DNA from: Candidatus Buchananbacteria bacterium
Lineage (GTDB): Bacteria > Patescibacteriota > Patescibacteriia > CAIXNZ01
Assembly (NCBI GenBank): GCA_030592165.1
Contig: JAUVKC010000011.1
Location: forward strand, 1-21,927
Length of the DNA: 21,927 nt
Reading direction: 5' to 3'
Each line of letters begins with the position of its first letter. The stretch's first letter is position 1. The translations under genes were made by a program, and so were the position numbers. Positions 14,844-21,701 of this stretch are shown piece by piece. A model generated the notes under the pieces. It saw only the letters and a list, made by a program, of their open reading frames with translations. It was not told the DNA's origin and did not search any database.

Positions 14844-15404
14844 ATGCAAAAAGCAGTAATTATCACAATTTTAGGTTGTTTTGTTATAGTTTTGGCTTTT
14901 AGTCAAATCACTTTAGCTAAACAATTTAAAGAAAAAAACATTGAACCTGTTAAAACTCAGCTTATAGCTGAATTAGAATCAGGTAATGTTGATGCTGAAT
15001 TAATTAAGGTTGATGAACCTGAATTATCAGGAGAAGTTGTTGTAGGGTCTTGGGTTTATTTTGTAGAGCCAGAAAGTACCCCATCTTCATATAAAGAAAC
15101 AGTTTTAAATCGGGTTTGTTTTGAACCATCTCAAAATGAAACAATTAATCAAGGTGAAATGTTTTGTTTCAGAAATACCAGCCAAGCTTTAGATTTATTG
15201 GTAGAAACAAAAGCAAACTTAGGTCAAGATTGTCAAAAGTTTTGGGGTATTATGAATGTTCAGATTAAAGATTTGTCAGATGATGTAAAAGATATGACAA
15301 AGGATAATAAATGTGTAAAATCAGGTAGTTGTGAAGTGAATGAAGCAACTTTGGTCGCTATTAAAGAAGTTCCAGGATTTAATAAAATTAATTGCAGCAA
15401 TTAA
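14844..15404 (+). CDS. Secreted or membrane-anchored six-cysteine protein of unknown function
   Basis: A 186-residue protein. Residues 4-25 are a signal peptide or anchor (VIITILGCFVIVLAFSQITLA) with possible cleavage after LAK. The exported part is acidic and contains six Cys (92, 108, 130, 157, 163, 184), enough for three disulfides. A strand-rich section (EVVVGSWVYFVE, then RVCFEPS and EMFCFRN) is followed by a helical section with a KCVKSGSC loop. No lipobox is evident: C12 lies inside the hydrophobic core. I do not recognise the family. ATG 14844 lacks a ribosome site, and the upstream 14775-14843 gap is AT-rich with no single convincing promoter. A terminator follows directly. Confidence 0.75.
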   Translation: MQKAVIITILGCFVIVLAFSQITLAKQFKEKNIEPVKTQLIAELESGNVDAELIKVDEPELSGEVVVGSWVYFVEPESTPSSYKETVLNRVCFEPSQNETINQGEMFCFRNTSQALDLLVETKANLGQDCQKFWGIMNVQIKDLSDDVKDMTKDNKCVKSGSCEVNEATLVAIKEVPGFNKINCSN

Positions 15405-15413
15405 TCTATTAAA

Positions 15414-15456
15414 AATAAAACCATCCTTTACCTTTGTAATGGGTGGTTTTATTTTT
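15414..15456 (+). terminator. Terminator after the six-cysteine protein gene
   Basis: Thirteen-base arms (15414-15426 and 15441-15453) with a G-U pair, an inner TTAC/GTAA stem in the loop, and a T run. It begins about ten bases after the stop codon. Confidence 0.85.
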
Positions 15457-15457
15457 C

Positions 15458-15486
15458 TTGATTTTATGGCACACTTGAGATATGAA
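15458..15486 (+). promoter_or_regulatory. Candidate promoter of uvrB
   Basis: TTGATT (15458-15463), a 17-base spacer and TATGAA (15481-15486). The -10 match is only four of six. If used, it would give a leader of about 90 bases containing the two hairpins at 15506-15556. Confidence 0.35.
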
Positions 15487-15505
15487 AATTTAAATAACTA
15501 GAAGT

Positions 15506-15556
15506 CTGGAGCCTTTGCTTCAGTTGCGGAATTACGAATAGAGCCTCTGCTCTATT
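15506..15556 (+). promoter_or_regulatory. Tandem stem-loops in the uvrB upstream region
   Basis: Two hairpins of matching design: CTGGAGC-CTTT-GCTTCAG (15506-15523, seven pairs with one wobble) and AATAGAGC-CTCT-GCTCTATT (15537-15556, eight pairs). They share a GAGCCTYTGCT core and lie 32 bases apart, centre to centre. The section is noticeably richer in G+C than its surroundings. They could be an RNA leader structure, two copies of a small palindromic repeat, or a double terminator. Confidence 0.5.
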
Positions 15557-15582
15557 TTACCCGTAGTTGAGATAGATATATA

Positions 15583-17508
15583 ATGAAATTTAAACTAAAA
15601 ACCATATATAAACCAACTGGAGATCAACCCTCAGCAATTAAAAAACTTGCTGATGGTTTTTTTAAGTTTCCGCAACAAACACTTTTAGGAGTCACAGGTT
15701 CAGGCAAGACTTTCACTATGGCGAACTTAATTCAAAAAGTGCAAAAGCCGACTTTGGTTTTAGCACATAACAAAACTTTAGCCGGACAATTATATGAGGA
15801 ATTTCGGGAATTTTTCCCAGATAATAAGGTTTGTTATTTTATTTCCTATTATGATTATTATCAGCCGGAAAGTTATTTACCGGCAACTGATACTTATATT
15901 GAAAAAGATTCTAGTGTCAATCAAAAAATTGAAGAGTATCGTCATGAAGCTGCTTCATCAGTTATTTCACGTGATGATGTGATTGTGGTTGCATCAGTTT
16001 CTTGTATCTATGGGTTGGGTGATCCTAAGGAATATTCTCAGGGGATTATGGAAATAAAAGCTGGTCAGGAAATTGGCCGAGATAATTTGATTAAAAATTT
16101 AGTTGATATGAGATTTGAACGAAATGATACTGATTTAAGAGCTGGGAGGTTTCGTGTTAAAGGTAATGTAATTGATCTTGTTCAAGGTTGGGGTTCAAGT
16201 ATTTATCGGATAAATTTTGAAGGTGATAAAATTGAATCAATCAAAGAAATTGAAGAATTAAATATGACAATTATTGATGTGCGTAAAGATTTAATGATTT
16301 TCCCAGCATCTCCTTTTGTGACAAGTCCGGAATCAATTGAGCGTGCCTTAAAATCAATTAAAAATGAATTATATAAAGAGGCGCCAAAATTATCAGAGCT
16401 TGAAAAACATCGTTTAGAAAAAAGAACTAAATATGATTTAGAAATGATAAGAGAAATTGGTTATTGTAAGGGTATTGAAAATTATTCACGACATTTTGAT
16501 GGAAGAAATGCTGGCCAACCACCTTCAACTCTTTTAGACTTTTTTCCAAAAGATTTTTTAATGATAATTGATGAATCACATCAGTCATTACCGCAAGTTA
16601 CTGGTATGTATAAAGGTGATTATGCTAGAAAAAAGAATTTAATAGAAAACGGTTTTCGTTTACCTTCAGCATATGATAATCGTCCTCTGAAATTTGAAGA
16701 ATTTGAGAAATACATGAATCATGTTGTTTACACTTCAGCTACCCCAGCAGATTATGAAAAGAAAAATTCAGGACAAATAGTTGAGCAAATAATACGACCA
16801 ACAGGCTTGATTGATCCTGAAATATTTATTCGGTCAAGTGAAGGACAAATGGATAATTTAATCGCTGAAATAAATAAAACTAAAGAACAAGGTAATAGAA
16901 CTTTAGTGACAACTTTAACCAAGCAAATGGCTGAAGATTTAACTGATTATTTTTTACAAAAAAATATTAAAGTAACTTATTTACATTCTGAAGTAAATAC
17001 TTTGGATCGTACAGAAATAATTCGTGATTTACGACGTGGTAAATATGACGTGGTTGTTGGCATAAATTTACTTCGTGAAGGTTTAGATATTCCAGAAGTT
17101 GGATTAGTGGCAATTCTTGACGCTGATAAAGAATCATTTTTACGCGATGCACGAAGTTTGATTCAGACAATCGGACGGGCGTCCCGTAATGTTAATTCAA
17201 AAGTTTTAATGTATGCTGATAGAATTTCAGGATCAATGAAACAAGCAATTGATGAAACTGGTCGTCGACGAAAGATACAAATTGAATACAATGAAAAACA
17301 TAAAATATCCCCTGAATCAATTATTAAAAAGATAAAAGAAAAACCTTCTATTGTTAAAGAGGATATTGAGAAATATAATCTTAAAAAAGTTGATTCAACT
17401 GAGGAATTAATTATTGAACTGGAAACCCAAATGCAAATCGCTGCGGAAAACTTAGATTTCGAAAAAGCTATAGAAATACGTGACGAGTTAAGTAAATTAA
17501 AATCCTAA
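15583..17508 (+). CDS. uvrB: UvrABC excinuclease subunit B
   Basis: A 641-residue DNA-damage-verifying helicase-like ATPase of nucleotide excision repair. It is loaded by UvrA, opens the duplex and recruits UvrC. Walker A GVTGSGKT is at 36-43. The DNA-gripping beta hairpin region follows (SYYDYYQPESYLPATDTYI, about 87-105). Helicase motifs DESH, TSATPAD, GINLLREGLDIPE and QTIGRASRN are all present. The C-terminal UVR motif (about 605-640, ETQMQIAAENLDFEKAIEIRDEL) that contacts UvrC is intact. Length is slightly below the usual 660-680. ATG 15583 has no ribosome site. uvrA and uvrC lie downstream on the same strand, with a small opposing gene between uvrB and uvrA. Confidence 0.97.
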   Translation: MKFKLKTIYKPTGDQPSAIKKLADGFFKFPQQTLLGVTGSGKTFTMANLIQKVQKPTLVLAHNKTLAGQLYEEFREFFPDNKVCYFISYYDYYQPESYLPATDTYIEKDSSVNQKIEEYRHEAASSVISRDDVIVVASVSCIYGLGDPKEYSQGIMEIKAGQEIGRDNLIKNLVDMRFERNDTDLRAGRFRVKGNVIDLVQGWGSSIYRINFEGDKIESIKEIEELNMTIIDVRKDLMIFPASPFVTSPESIERALKSIKNELYKEAPKLSELEKHRLEKRTKYDLEMIREIGYCKGIENYSRHFDGRNAGQPPSTLLDFFPKDFLMIIDESHQSLPQVTGMYKGDYARKKNLIENGFRLPSAYDNRPLKFEEFEKYMNHVVYTSATPADYEKKNSGQIVEQIIRPTGLIDPEIFIRSSEGQMDNLIAEINKTKEQGNRTLVTTLTKQMAEDLTDYFLQKNIKVTYLHSEVNTLDRTEIIRDLRRGKYDVVVGINLLREGLDIPEVGLVAILDADKESFLRDARSLIQTIGRASRNVNSKVLMYADRISGSMKQAIDETGRRRKIQIEYNEKHKISPESIIKKIKEKPSIVKEDIEKYNLKKVDSTEELIIELETQMQIAAENLDFEKAIEIRDELSKLKS

Positions 17509-17514
17509 AAAAAT

Positions 17515-17542
17515 AAGAGCTCCAATAGTTGGAGCTCTTTTT
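17515..17542. terminator. Bidirectional terminator between uvrB and the 17555 gene
   Basis: Perfect eleven-base arms AAGAGCTCCAA (17515-17525) and TTGGAGCTCTT (17529-17539) with a TAG loop, A run before and T run after. It lies between convergent stops. Confidence 0.92.
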
Positions 17543-17554
17543 AATTAAATTGTT

Positions 17555-17959
17555 TTAGGCAGGTACGGAAGCGACACGTAAGTCGTCGATTCTTGCTAAC
17601 GTTGTAGTCTTACTTTCTGTACCTGAAATGTCTTTTTTTCTTTCAGCTTCTGCTTTGATGATTTCTTTATCGGGAAATCTTTCTTTGAATTTTTTTTCAG
17701 CTTCGTCACAATCCTTGGCTAGGATACGACAATGTAATTTATGAAATTTTCCTTCGTAGAACACAACCCATCCAGTCAGTTTCATTTCTTTATATTCTGC
17801 ATCAGTAAGAATTTGAATTGATTCCGGTAGAAATTTGTGGTAGTGGGGGTGCTTTTGGAGTTTTACAATTGCAGCAGCTGAATTTTCTGCAACAAGTGTT
17901 ATAAGTACTTCCTTTTCAAATTTTACTTTTTGAATAATAATATGGTAAAGTTTCTCCAT
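17555..17959 (-). CDS. Small protein of unknown function with two similar strand-helix units
   Basis: A 134-residue soluble protein from ATG 17957-17959. The frame is open upstream to 18040, but GGAGG seven bases before this ATG, and the promoter lying inside the longer frame, fix the start. Two stretches look alike: HIIIQKVKFEKEVLITLVAE with a following Ala-rich helix, and WVVFYEGKFHKLHCRILAKD with a following helix (DEAEKKFKERFP). This suggests an internal duplication of a small alpha-beta unit. The last 25 residues are Thr/Ser/Ala-rich and probably disordered. No family is recognised. It is a monocistron with its own consensus promoter, wedged inverted between uvrB and uvrA. Confidence 0.7.
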   Translation of the reverse strand: MEKLYHIIIQKVKFEKEVLITLVAENSAAAIVKLQKHPHYHKFLPESIQILTDAEYKEMKLTGWVVFYEGKFHKLHCRILAKDCDEAEKKFKERFPDKEIIKAEAERKKDISGTESKTTTLARIDDLRVASVPA

Positions 17960-18011
17960 GTTTAGCCTCCAAGTTTTTCTATTAATATTATTACGCGATT
18001 GTTGATCATAT

Positions 18012-18040
18012 ATATTATCATATTTTACGGATTTTGTCAA
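18012..18040 (-). promoter_or_regulatory. Consensus promoter of the 17555-17959 gene
   Basis: On the minus strand a perfect TTGACA (18035-18040), a 17-base spacer ending TGA (extended -10) and TAATAT (18012-18017). The leader of about 45 bases includes the Shine-Dalgarno site at 17966-17970. Confidence 0.8.
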
Positions 18041-18044
18041 GCGT

Positions 18045-18074
18045 TTGACACTCGTGCTTTTTATAATGTAAAAT
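18045..18074 (+). promoter_or_regulatory. Candidate uvrA promoter, back to back with the opposing one
   Basis: Perfect TTGACA (18045-18050), an 18-base spacer and TAAAAT (18069-18074). Its -35 box is four bases from the -35 box of the opposite promoter, forming an inverted repeat TGTCAA-n4-TTGACA. A transcript from here would carry the hairpin at 18116-18136. A second weak -10-like TATATT (18155-18160) closer to the ATG may allow a near-leaderless start. Confidence 0.5.
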
Positions 18075-18115
18075 AGAGTTATAATAAAATAGATTTTTCA
18101 CATACAGGGTTATAC

Positions 18116-18136
18116 AAAAAAGACCTGGTCTTTTTT
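18116..18136. terminator. Terminator-like hairpin in the uvrA leader
   Basis: A near-perfect palindrome: AAAAAAGACC (18116-18125) and GGTCTTTTTT (18127-18136), so eight pairs around a five-base CCTGG loop with a U tract in either direction. It lies 35 bases before the uvrA ATG with no gene ending nearby, so attenuation of uvrA is possible. Confidence 0.55.
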
Positions 18137-18171
18137 AAATTAGTATTTATTAGCTATATTAGTTTCATATT

Positions 18172-21018
18172 ATGCCAAAAGAATACATCCAAATTAAAGG
18201 TGCCCGAGAACATAACCTACAAAATATTAATCTTGATTTACCGATCAATGATTTTATAGTTATTACTGGTGTTTCTGGTTCAGGTAAATCATCATTAGCT
18301 TTTGATACCTTATACGCTGAAGGTCAGCGCCGATATGTTGAAAGTTTGTCATCTTATGCCAGGCAGTTTTTGGGTATTATGAATAAACCACATGTGGATT
18401 CGATTAAAGGACTTTCACCAGCTATTTCTATAGAACAAAAATCAACTTCTCGTAATCCACGGTCAACAGTTGGTACGGTAACTGAAATATATGATTATTT
18501 ACGTTTACTTTATGCCAGAGTCGGTCAGCCTCATTGTCCAAAATGTGGAGATGAAATCTCTTCACAAGATGTTCAGACTATTTTTGATCAGGTTCGTAAA
18601 CAAGCTGATGGTAAATCAATCGAAATTTTAGCTTCTTTGATCCGAGGCAAGAAAGGTACTTATGAAAAATTAATCGATAATTTATTTAAACAAGGTTATG
18701 CCAAAGCTCGAGTGGACAATAAAGTTTATGATCTTCCAGCCCAAATAAAATTGGCTAAATATGAAAAACATGAGATTGAAGCAGTTGTTGATTCTTTTAA
18801 AGTAACTGAGGCCAATAAATCACGACTTTTTGATTCTCTTGAAACTGCTATGGATATCTCCCAGGAAGGGATTCTTTTGATTAAGATAAATGACAGGCCC
18901 TCCTCCGCTAAAGCTTCGGCGGGCAGGGAAGTAATGTTTAATACGAAATTAGCTTGTGCTAAATGCGGGATTAATTTTGAAGAAATTCAGCCAAGGAGTT
19001 TTTCTTTTAATTCACCTTTTGGCGCTTGTCCTGATTGTCATGGCTTGGGATTGATTCAGGAATTTGCTGAAGATTTAGTTGTCCCAAATCCGGGATTATC
19101 TTTACTGGAAGGTGCCATAGCTCCCTGGAAAAAACAAATGTTTGGATTCCAAGGTCAAAAGCTGGAAACTTTAGGTGAACATTTTGGGTTTGACTTGGAT
19201 ACTCCCTGGAAAGATTTGCCAGACAAAGCCAAGAAAGTTTTATTATATGGTTCAAAAGAAAAAGTTGATTTTCATTTGAAATCAAGAAGTTCAAGAGCTG
19301 AATATGCCTGGGAGGGATATTTTGAAGGAGCTATTAAGCAATTAGAAAGATTATTTAAGCAAACTGATTCTGACTGGAGACGTCGTGAAATGACCAAATA
19401 TATGAGGAATAAACCTTGTCCAGGTTGTCAGGGACAAAGATTACGGCCAGAAAGTTTGGCCGTGACAATTGATAATTTTAATATTATTGAAATAACTGAT
19501 TTGACAATCAAAGATACTTTGAAATTTGTTGAGGATTTGAAATTAACTGATTTTAAAAAGAAAATAGCTGAACAGATTCTCAAAGAAATAAAAGATCGTT
19601 TAAAGTTTTTAAATAATGTCGGACTTGATTATTTGAATTTAAGCCGTAAAGCAGGTACTTTATCAGGTGGTGAAGCTCAAAGGATCCGTTTAGCTACTCA
19701 AATCGGTGCAGAACTTCGTGGAGTTTTATATATTTTAGACGAACCATCAATTGGTTTGCATCAACGTGATAATAAAAAGTTAATTGAAACACTTAAATAT
19801 TTAAGAGATCTAGGTAATACAGTTATTGTAGTTGAACATGATCAGGAAACAATGGAAAGTTGTGATTACCTTGTTGATCTTGGTCCAGGTGCTGGTATTC
19901 ATGGCGGTAAAATAGTAGCCAAGGGGACTGTTGAGCAGGTGAGGAAAACCAAGGGTTCTTTAACAGCAGCCTATTTAAATGGCGCTAAGAAAATTGAAGT
20001 ACCAAAAAAAAGACGACAATGGGATGATTATATCGAAATATTTGGGGCTAAGGCAAATAACTTGAAACAAATACGTACAAAATTTCCCTTACATATTTTC
20101 ACTTGTGTTACAGGTGTGTCAGGCTCTGGTAAATCAACTTTGATAAATGAAACTTTATACAAAGAAATAGCCAAACGACTTTATAAATCAAAAGAGCTGG
20201 CTGGACAGCATGAGAAATTAACCAATATTGGTTATATTGATAAAGCAATAATAATTGATCAGTCACCAATTGGTCGGACGCCTCGTTCAAACCCAGCAAC
20301 TTATACAAAAGTATTTGGTGATATACGAAATTTGTTTGCTGAAACTCCTGAAGCTAAGTATCGTGGCTACAAACCTGGACGGTTTAGTTTTAATGTTCGT
20401 GGTGGTCGTTGTGAACATTGTGAAGGTGATGGAGTGATTAAGATTGAAATGCATTTTTTACCTGATATCTATGTTGAATGTGAAAAATGTAAAGGTAAAA
20501 GATATAATCGTGAAACACTTGAAGTTCATTTTAAAAATAAAAATATTGCTGATGTTTTGGCCATGACAGTTATTGAAGCCCATGATTTTTTTATTGATAT
20601 ACCTTTGATCTCAGATAAATTACAACTTTTAGTTGATGTTGGCTTAGGTTATATTAAACTTGGCCAACCAGCGACTACTCTTTCCGGCGGTGAAGCTCAA
20701 AGAATTAAATTAGCTTCAGAACTTGGTAAACGTGCTACTGGTAAAACATTATATATGTTAGACGAGCCAACAACAGGACTTCATTTTGAAGATATTAAAA
20801 AACTTTTATCAGTCTTAAATCGTTTAGTGGAAAAAGGTAATACAGTTATTGTGATTGAGCATAATTTAGACGTAATAAAAACAGCTGACTGGATAATTGA
20901 TCTAGGACCAGAAGGTGGTGATGGTGGCGGTGAGATAGTAGCCACTGGCACTCCAGAACAAGTTACTAAGATAAAAGGGAGTTATACGGGGATGTTTTTG
21001 AGGAAATTGGTAAAATAA
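18172..21018 (+). CDS. uvrA: UvrABC excinuclease subunit A
   Basis: A 948-residue ABC-type ATPase dimer that scans DNA for bulky lesions and loads UvrB. The first ATPase module has Walker A GVSGSGKS (33-40) and a LSGGEAQRIRLATQ signature. The second has GVSGSGKS (about 648-655), LSGGEAQRIKLASE and YMLDEPTTGLH. Zinc-binding cysteines are present: CPKC near 124, CAKC with GACPDC (about 260-285), CPGC near 416 and CEHC...CEKC (about 747-770). The UvrB-binding and insertion domains are of normal size, except for ten extra residues at 243-252 (PSSAKASAGR), encoded by a G+C-rich 30-base insertion. ATG 18172 has no ribosome site. Confidence 0.97.
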   Translation: MPKEYIQIKGAREHNLQNINLDLPINDFIVITGVSGSGKSSLAFDTLYAEGQRRYVESLSSYARQFLGIMNKPHVDSIKGLSPAISIEQKSTSRNPRSTVGTVTEIYDYLRLLYARVGQPHCPKCGDEISSQDVQTIFDQVRKQADGKSIEILASLIRGKKGTYEKLIDNLFKQGYAKARVDNKVYDLPAQIKLAKYEKHEIEAVVDSFKVTEANKSRLFDSLETAMDISQEGILLIKINDRPSSAKASAGREVMFNTKLACAKCGINFEEIQPRSFSFNSPFGACPDCHGLGLIQEFAEDLVVPNPGLSLLEGAIAPWKKQMFGFQGQKLETLGEHFGFDLDTPWKDLPDKAKKVLLYGSKEKVDFHLKSRSSRAEYAWEGYFEGAIKQLERLFKQTDSDWRRREMTKYMRNKPCPGCQGQRLRPESLAVTIDNFNIIEITDLTIKDTLKFVEDLKLTDFKKKIAEQILKEIKDRLKFLNNVGLDYLNLSRKAGTLSGGEAQRIRLATQIGAELRGVLYILDEPSIGLHQRDNKKLIETLKYLRDLGNTVIVVEHDQETMESCDYLVDLGPGAGIHGGKIVAKGTVEQVRKTKGSLTAAYLNGAKKIEVPKKRRQWDDYIEIFGAKANNLKQIRTKFPLHIFTCVTGVSGSGKSTLINETLYKEIAKRLYKSKELAGQHEKLTNIGYIDKAIIIDQSPIGRTPRSNPATYTKVFGDIRNLFAETPEAKYRGYKPGRFSFNVRGGRCEHCEGDGVIKIEMHFLPDIYVECEKCKGKRYNRETLEVHFKNKNIADVLAMTVIEAHDFFIDIPLISDKLQLLVDVGLGYIKLGQPATTLSGGEAQRIKLASELGKRATGKTLYMLDEPTTGLHFEDIKKLLSVLNRLVEKGNTVIVIEHNLDVIKTADWIIDLGPEGGDGGGEIVATGTPEQVTKIKGSYTGMFLRKLVK
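18898..18927. repeat. In-frame palindromic element inserted in uvrA
   Basis: Thirty bases, about 70 percent G+C by hand count in an AT-rich gene, forming an imperfect hairpin (CCCT with AGGG and CCGC with GCGG, around TAAAGCTTC). The element is bracketed by CAGG at 18894-18897 and 18924-18927, as expected of a short target duplication. Removing it restores NDREV. It resembles protein-coding palindromic elements known from Rickettsia and peptides such as SSAKASAG that I recall from candidate-phyla proteins. Confidence 0.7.
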
Positions 21019-21039
21019 AAAAATACAACAATCCCACTC

Positions 21040-21072
21040 CCCATTGTCATCCTGAAGAATGAGGGTCATGGG
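21040..21072. repeat. Short inverted-repeat element D upstream of the GIY-YIG gene
   Basis: Begins CCCATTGTCATCCTGAAG and ends GGGTCATGGG, so the first five and last five bases pair (CCCAT/ATGGG). The left 18 bases match the left ends of the three elements downstream of the GIY-YIG gene. It looks like an internally deleted copy. Confidence 0.65.
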
Positions 21073-21098
21073 TGATGTCTTTAATTTTTATATAACTT

Positions 21099-21389
21099 AT
21101 GAAAACGTATTACATTTATATAATGACAAATAAGTATGATAGAGTTTTATATACTGGAGTAACAAATAATTTGAGTAGAAGAGTTTATGAACATAAAAAT
21201 AAATTGAATGACTGCTTTACAGCTAGGTACAATGTAACTAAATTGGTTTATTTTGAAGACTTTAATGATGTTAATCAGGCTATTATTCGTGAAAAACAAA
21301 TAAAAGGTTGGGTAAGACGACGTAAAATTGAACTAATTGAAGCAGTTAATTCTGACTATAATGACTTATATGATCAAATAATACAATAA
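21099..21389 (+). CDS. Free-standing GIY-YIG endonuclease-family protein
   Basis: A 96-residue single-domain protein of the YhbQ/UPF0213-like GIY-YIG class. The GIY and YIG equivalents are YYIYIM (4-9) and YTGVTN (18-23). The catalytic-type residues R27/R28, E31 and H32 and the family glutamate E65 (REKQIKGW) are present, so the fold appears active. Such proteins cut DNA by a divalent-metal mechanism; the biological role of this class is poorly defined. No ribosome site precedes ATG 21099. The gene is bracketed by related inverted-repeat elements (D before, A-C-B after) and separates uvrA from uvrC, which itself begins with a GIY-YIG domain of different sequence. Confidence 0.9.
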   Translation: MKTYYIYIMTNKYDRVLYTGVTNNLSRRVYEHKNKLNDCFTARYNVTKLVYFEDFNDVNQAIIREKQIKGWVRRRKIELIEAVNSDYNDLYDQIIQ

Positions 21390-21402
21390 TATTACTCCAC
21401 TT

Positions 21403-21479
21403 CCCATTGTCACTCTGAAGTATGAAGAGTCTGTTACCCACGCTTCATGCTTTCAACGTATCTACACAGAGACAATGGG
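21403..21479 (+). repeat. Inverted-repeat element A (MITE-like)
   Basis: Seventy-seven bases with nine-base ends CCCATTGTC and GACAATGGG. An inner stem GTATGAAG (21420-21427) with CTTCATGC (21443-21450) encloses AGTCTGTTACCCACG. It is nearly identical to element B over its first 55 bases. It is followed by GGCGAAATT, as is element C. Confidence 0.8.
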
Positions 21480-21502
21480 GGCGAAATTATTTCCCTATTA
21501 CT

Positions 21503-21580
21503 CCCATTGTCATCATTGATTGAGTGAGGAAGTGACATTGCTTTGTAACAGATTCTTCGGGTACTCAGAATGACAATGGG
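21503..21580 (-). repeat. Inverted-repeat element C, opposite orientation
   Basis: Seventy-eight bases with eleven-base perfect ends CCCATTGTCAT and ATGACAATGGG. Read on the minus strand it contains CATTGTCATTCTGAG and GAAGAATCTGTTAC, matching A and B in order, so it is an inverted diverged copy. The right flank repeats GGCGAAATT seen after A. Confidence 0.75.
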
Positions 21581-21612
21581 GGCGAAATTGCAATATCCCA
21601 TGTTCCACTTAT

Positions 21613-21685
21613 CATTGTCACTCTGAAGCATGAAGAGTCTGTTACCCACGCTTCATGCTTTCAACATAACTACTCAATGACAATG
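21613..21685 (+). repeat. Inverted-repeat element B directly before uvrC
   Basis: Seventy-three bases with ends CATTGTCA and TGACAATG and the inner stem GCATGAAG (21628-21635) with CTTCATGC (21651-21658). It differs from A at only two positions over the first 55 bases. It ends 16 bases before the uvrC ATG, so any uvrC promoter must overlap it. Confidence 0.8.
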
Positions 21686-21701
21686 GCTGAGCTTAAATTA
21701 T

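Noticed and set aside
17960..18040. 27-residue N-terminal extension of the 17555 gene
   Set aside because: It would be encoded inside the gene's own promoter. The ATG at 17959 has a good ribosome site.
18041..18171. LexA/SOS box before uvrA
   Set aside because: No CTG-N10-CAG or GAAC-N4-GTTC type palindrome was found. The only inverted repeat there is made by the two -35 boxes and the terminator-like hairpin.
21434..21649. 71-codon minus-strand frame across the repeats
   Set aside because: It lies entirely within repeated non-coding elements A, C and B and has no ribosome site.
21390..21700. CRISPR array
   Set aside because: Repeats are few, in mixed orientation, about 75 bases long with inverted ends, and without regular unique spacers or cas genes.
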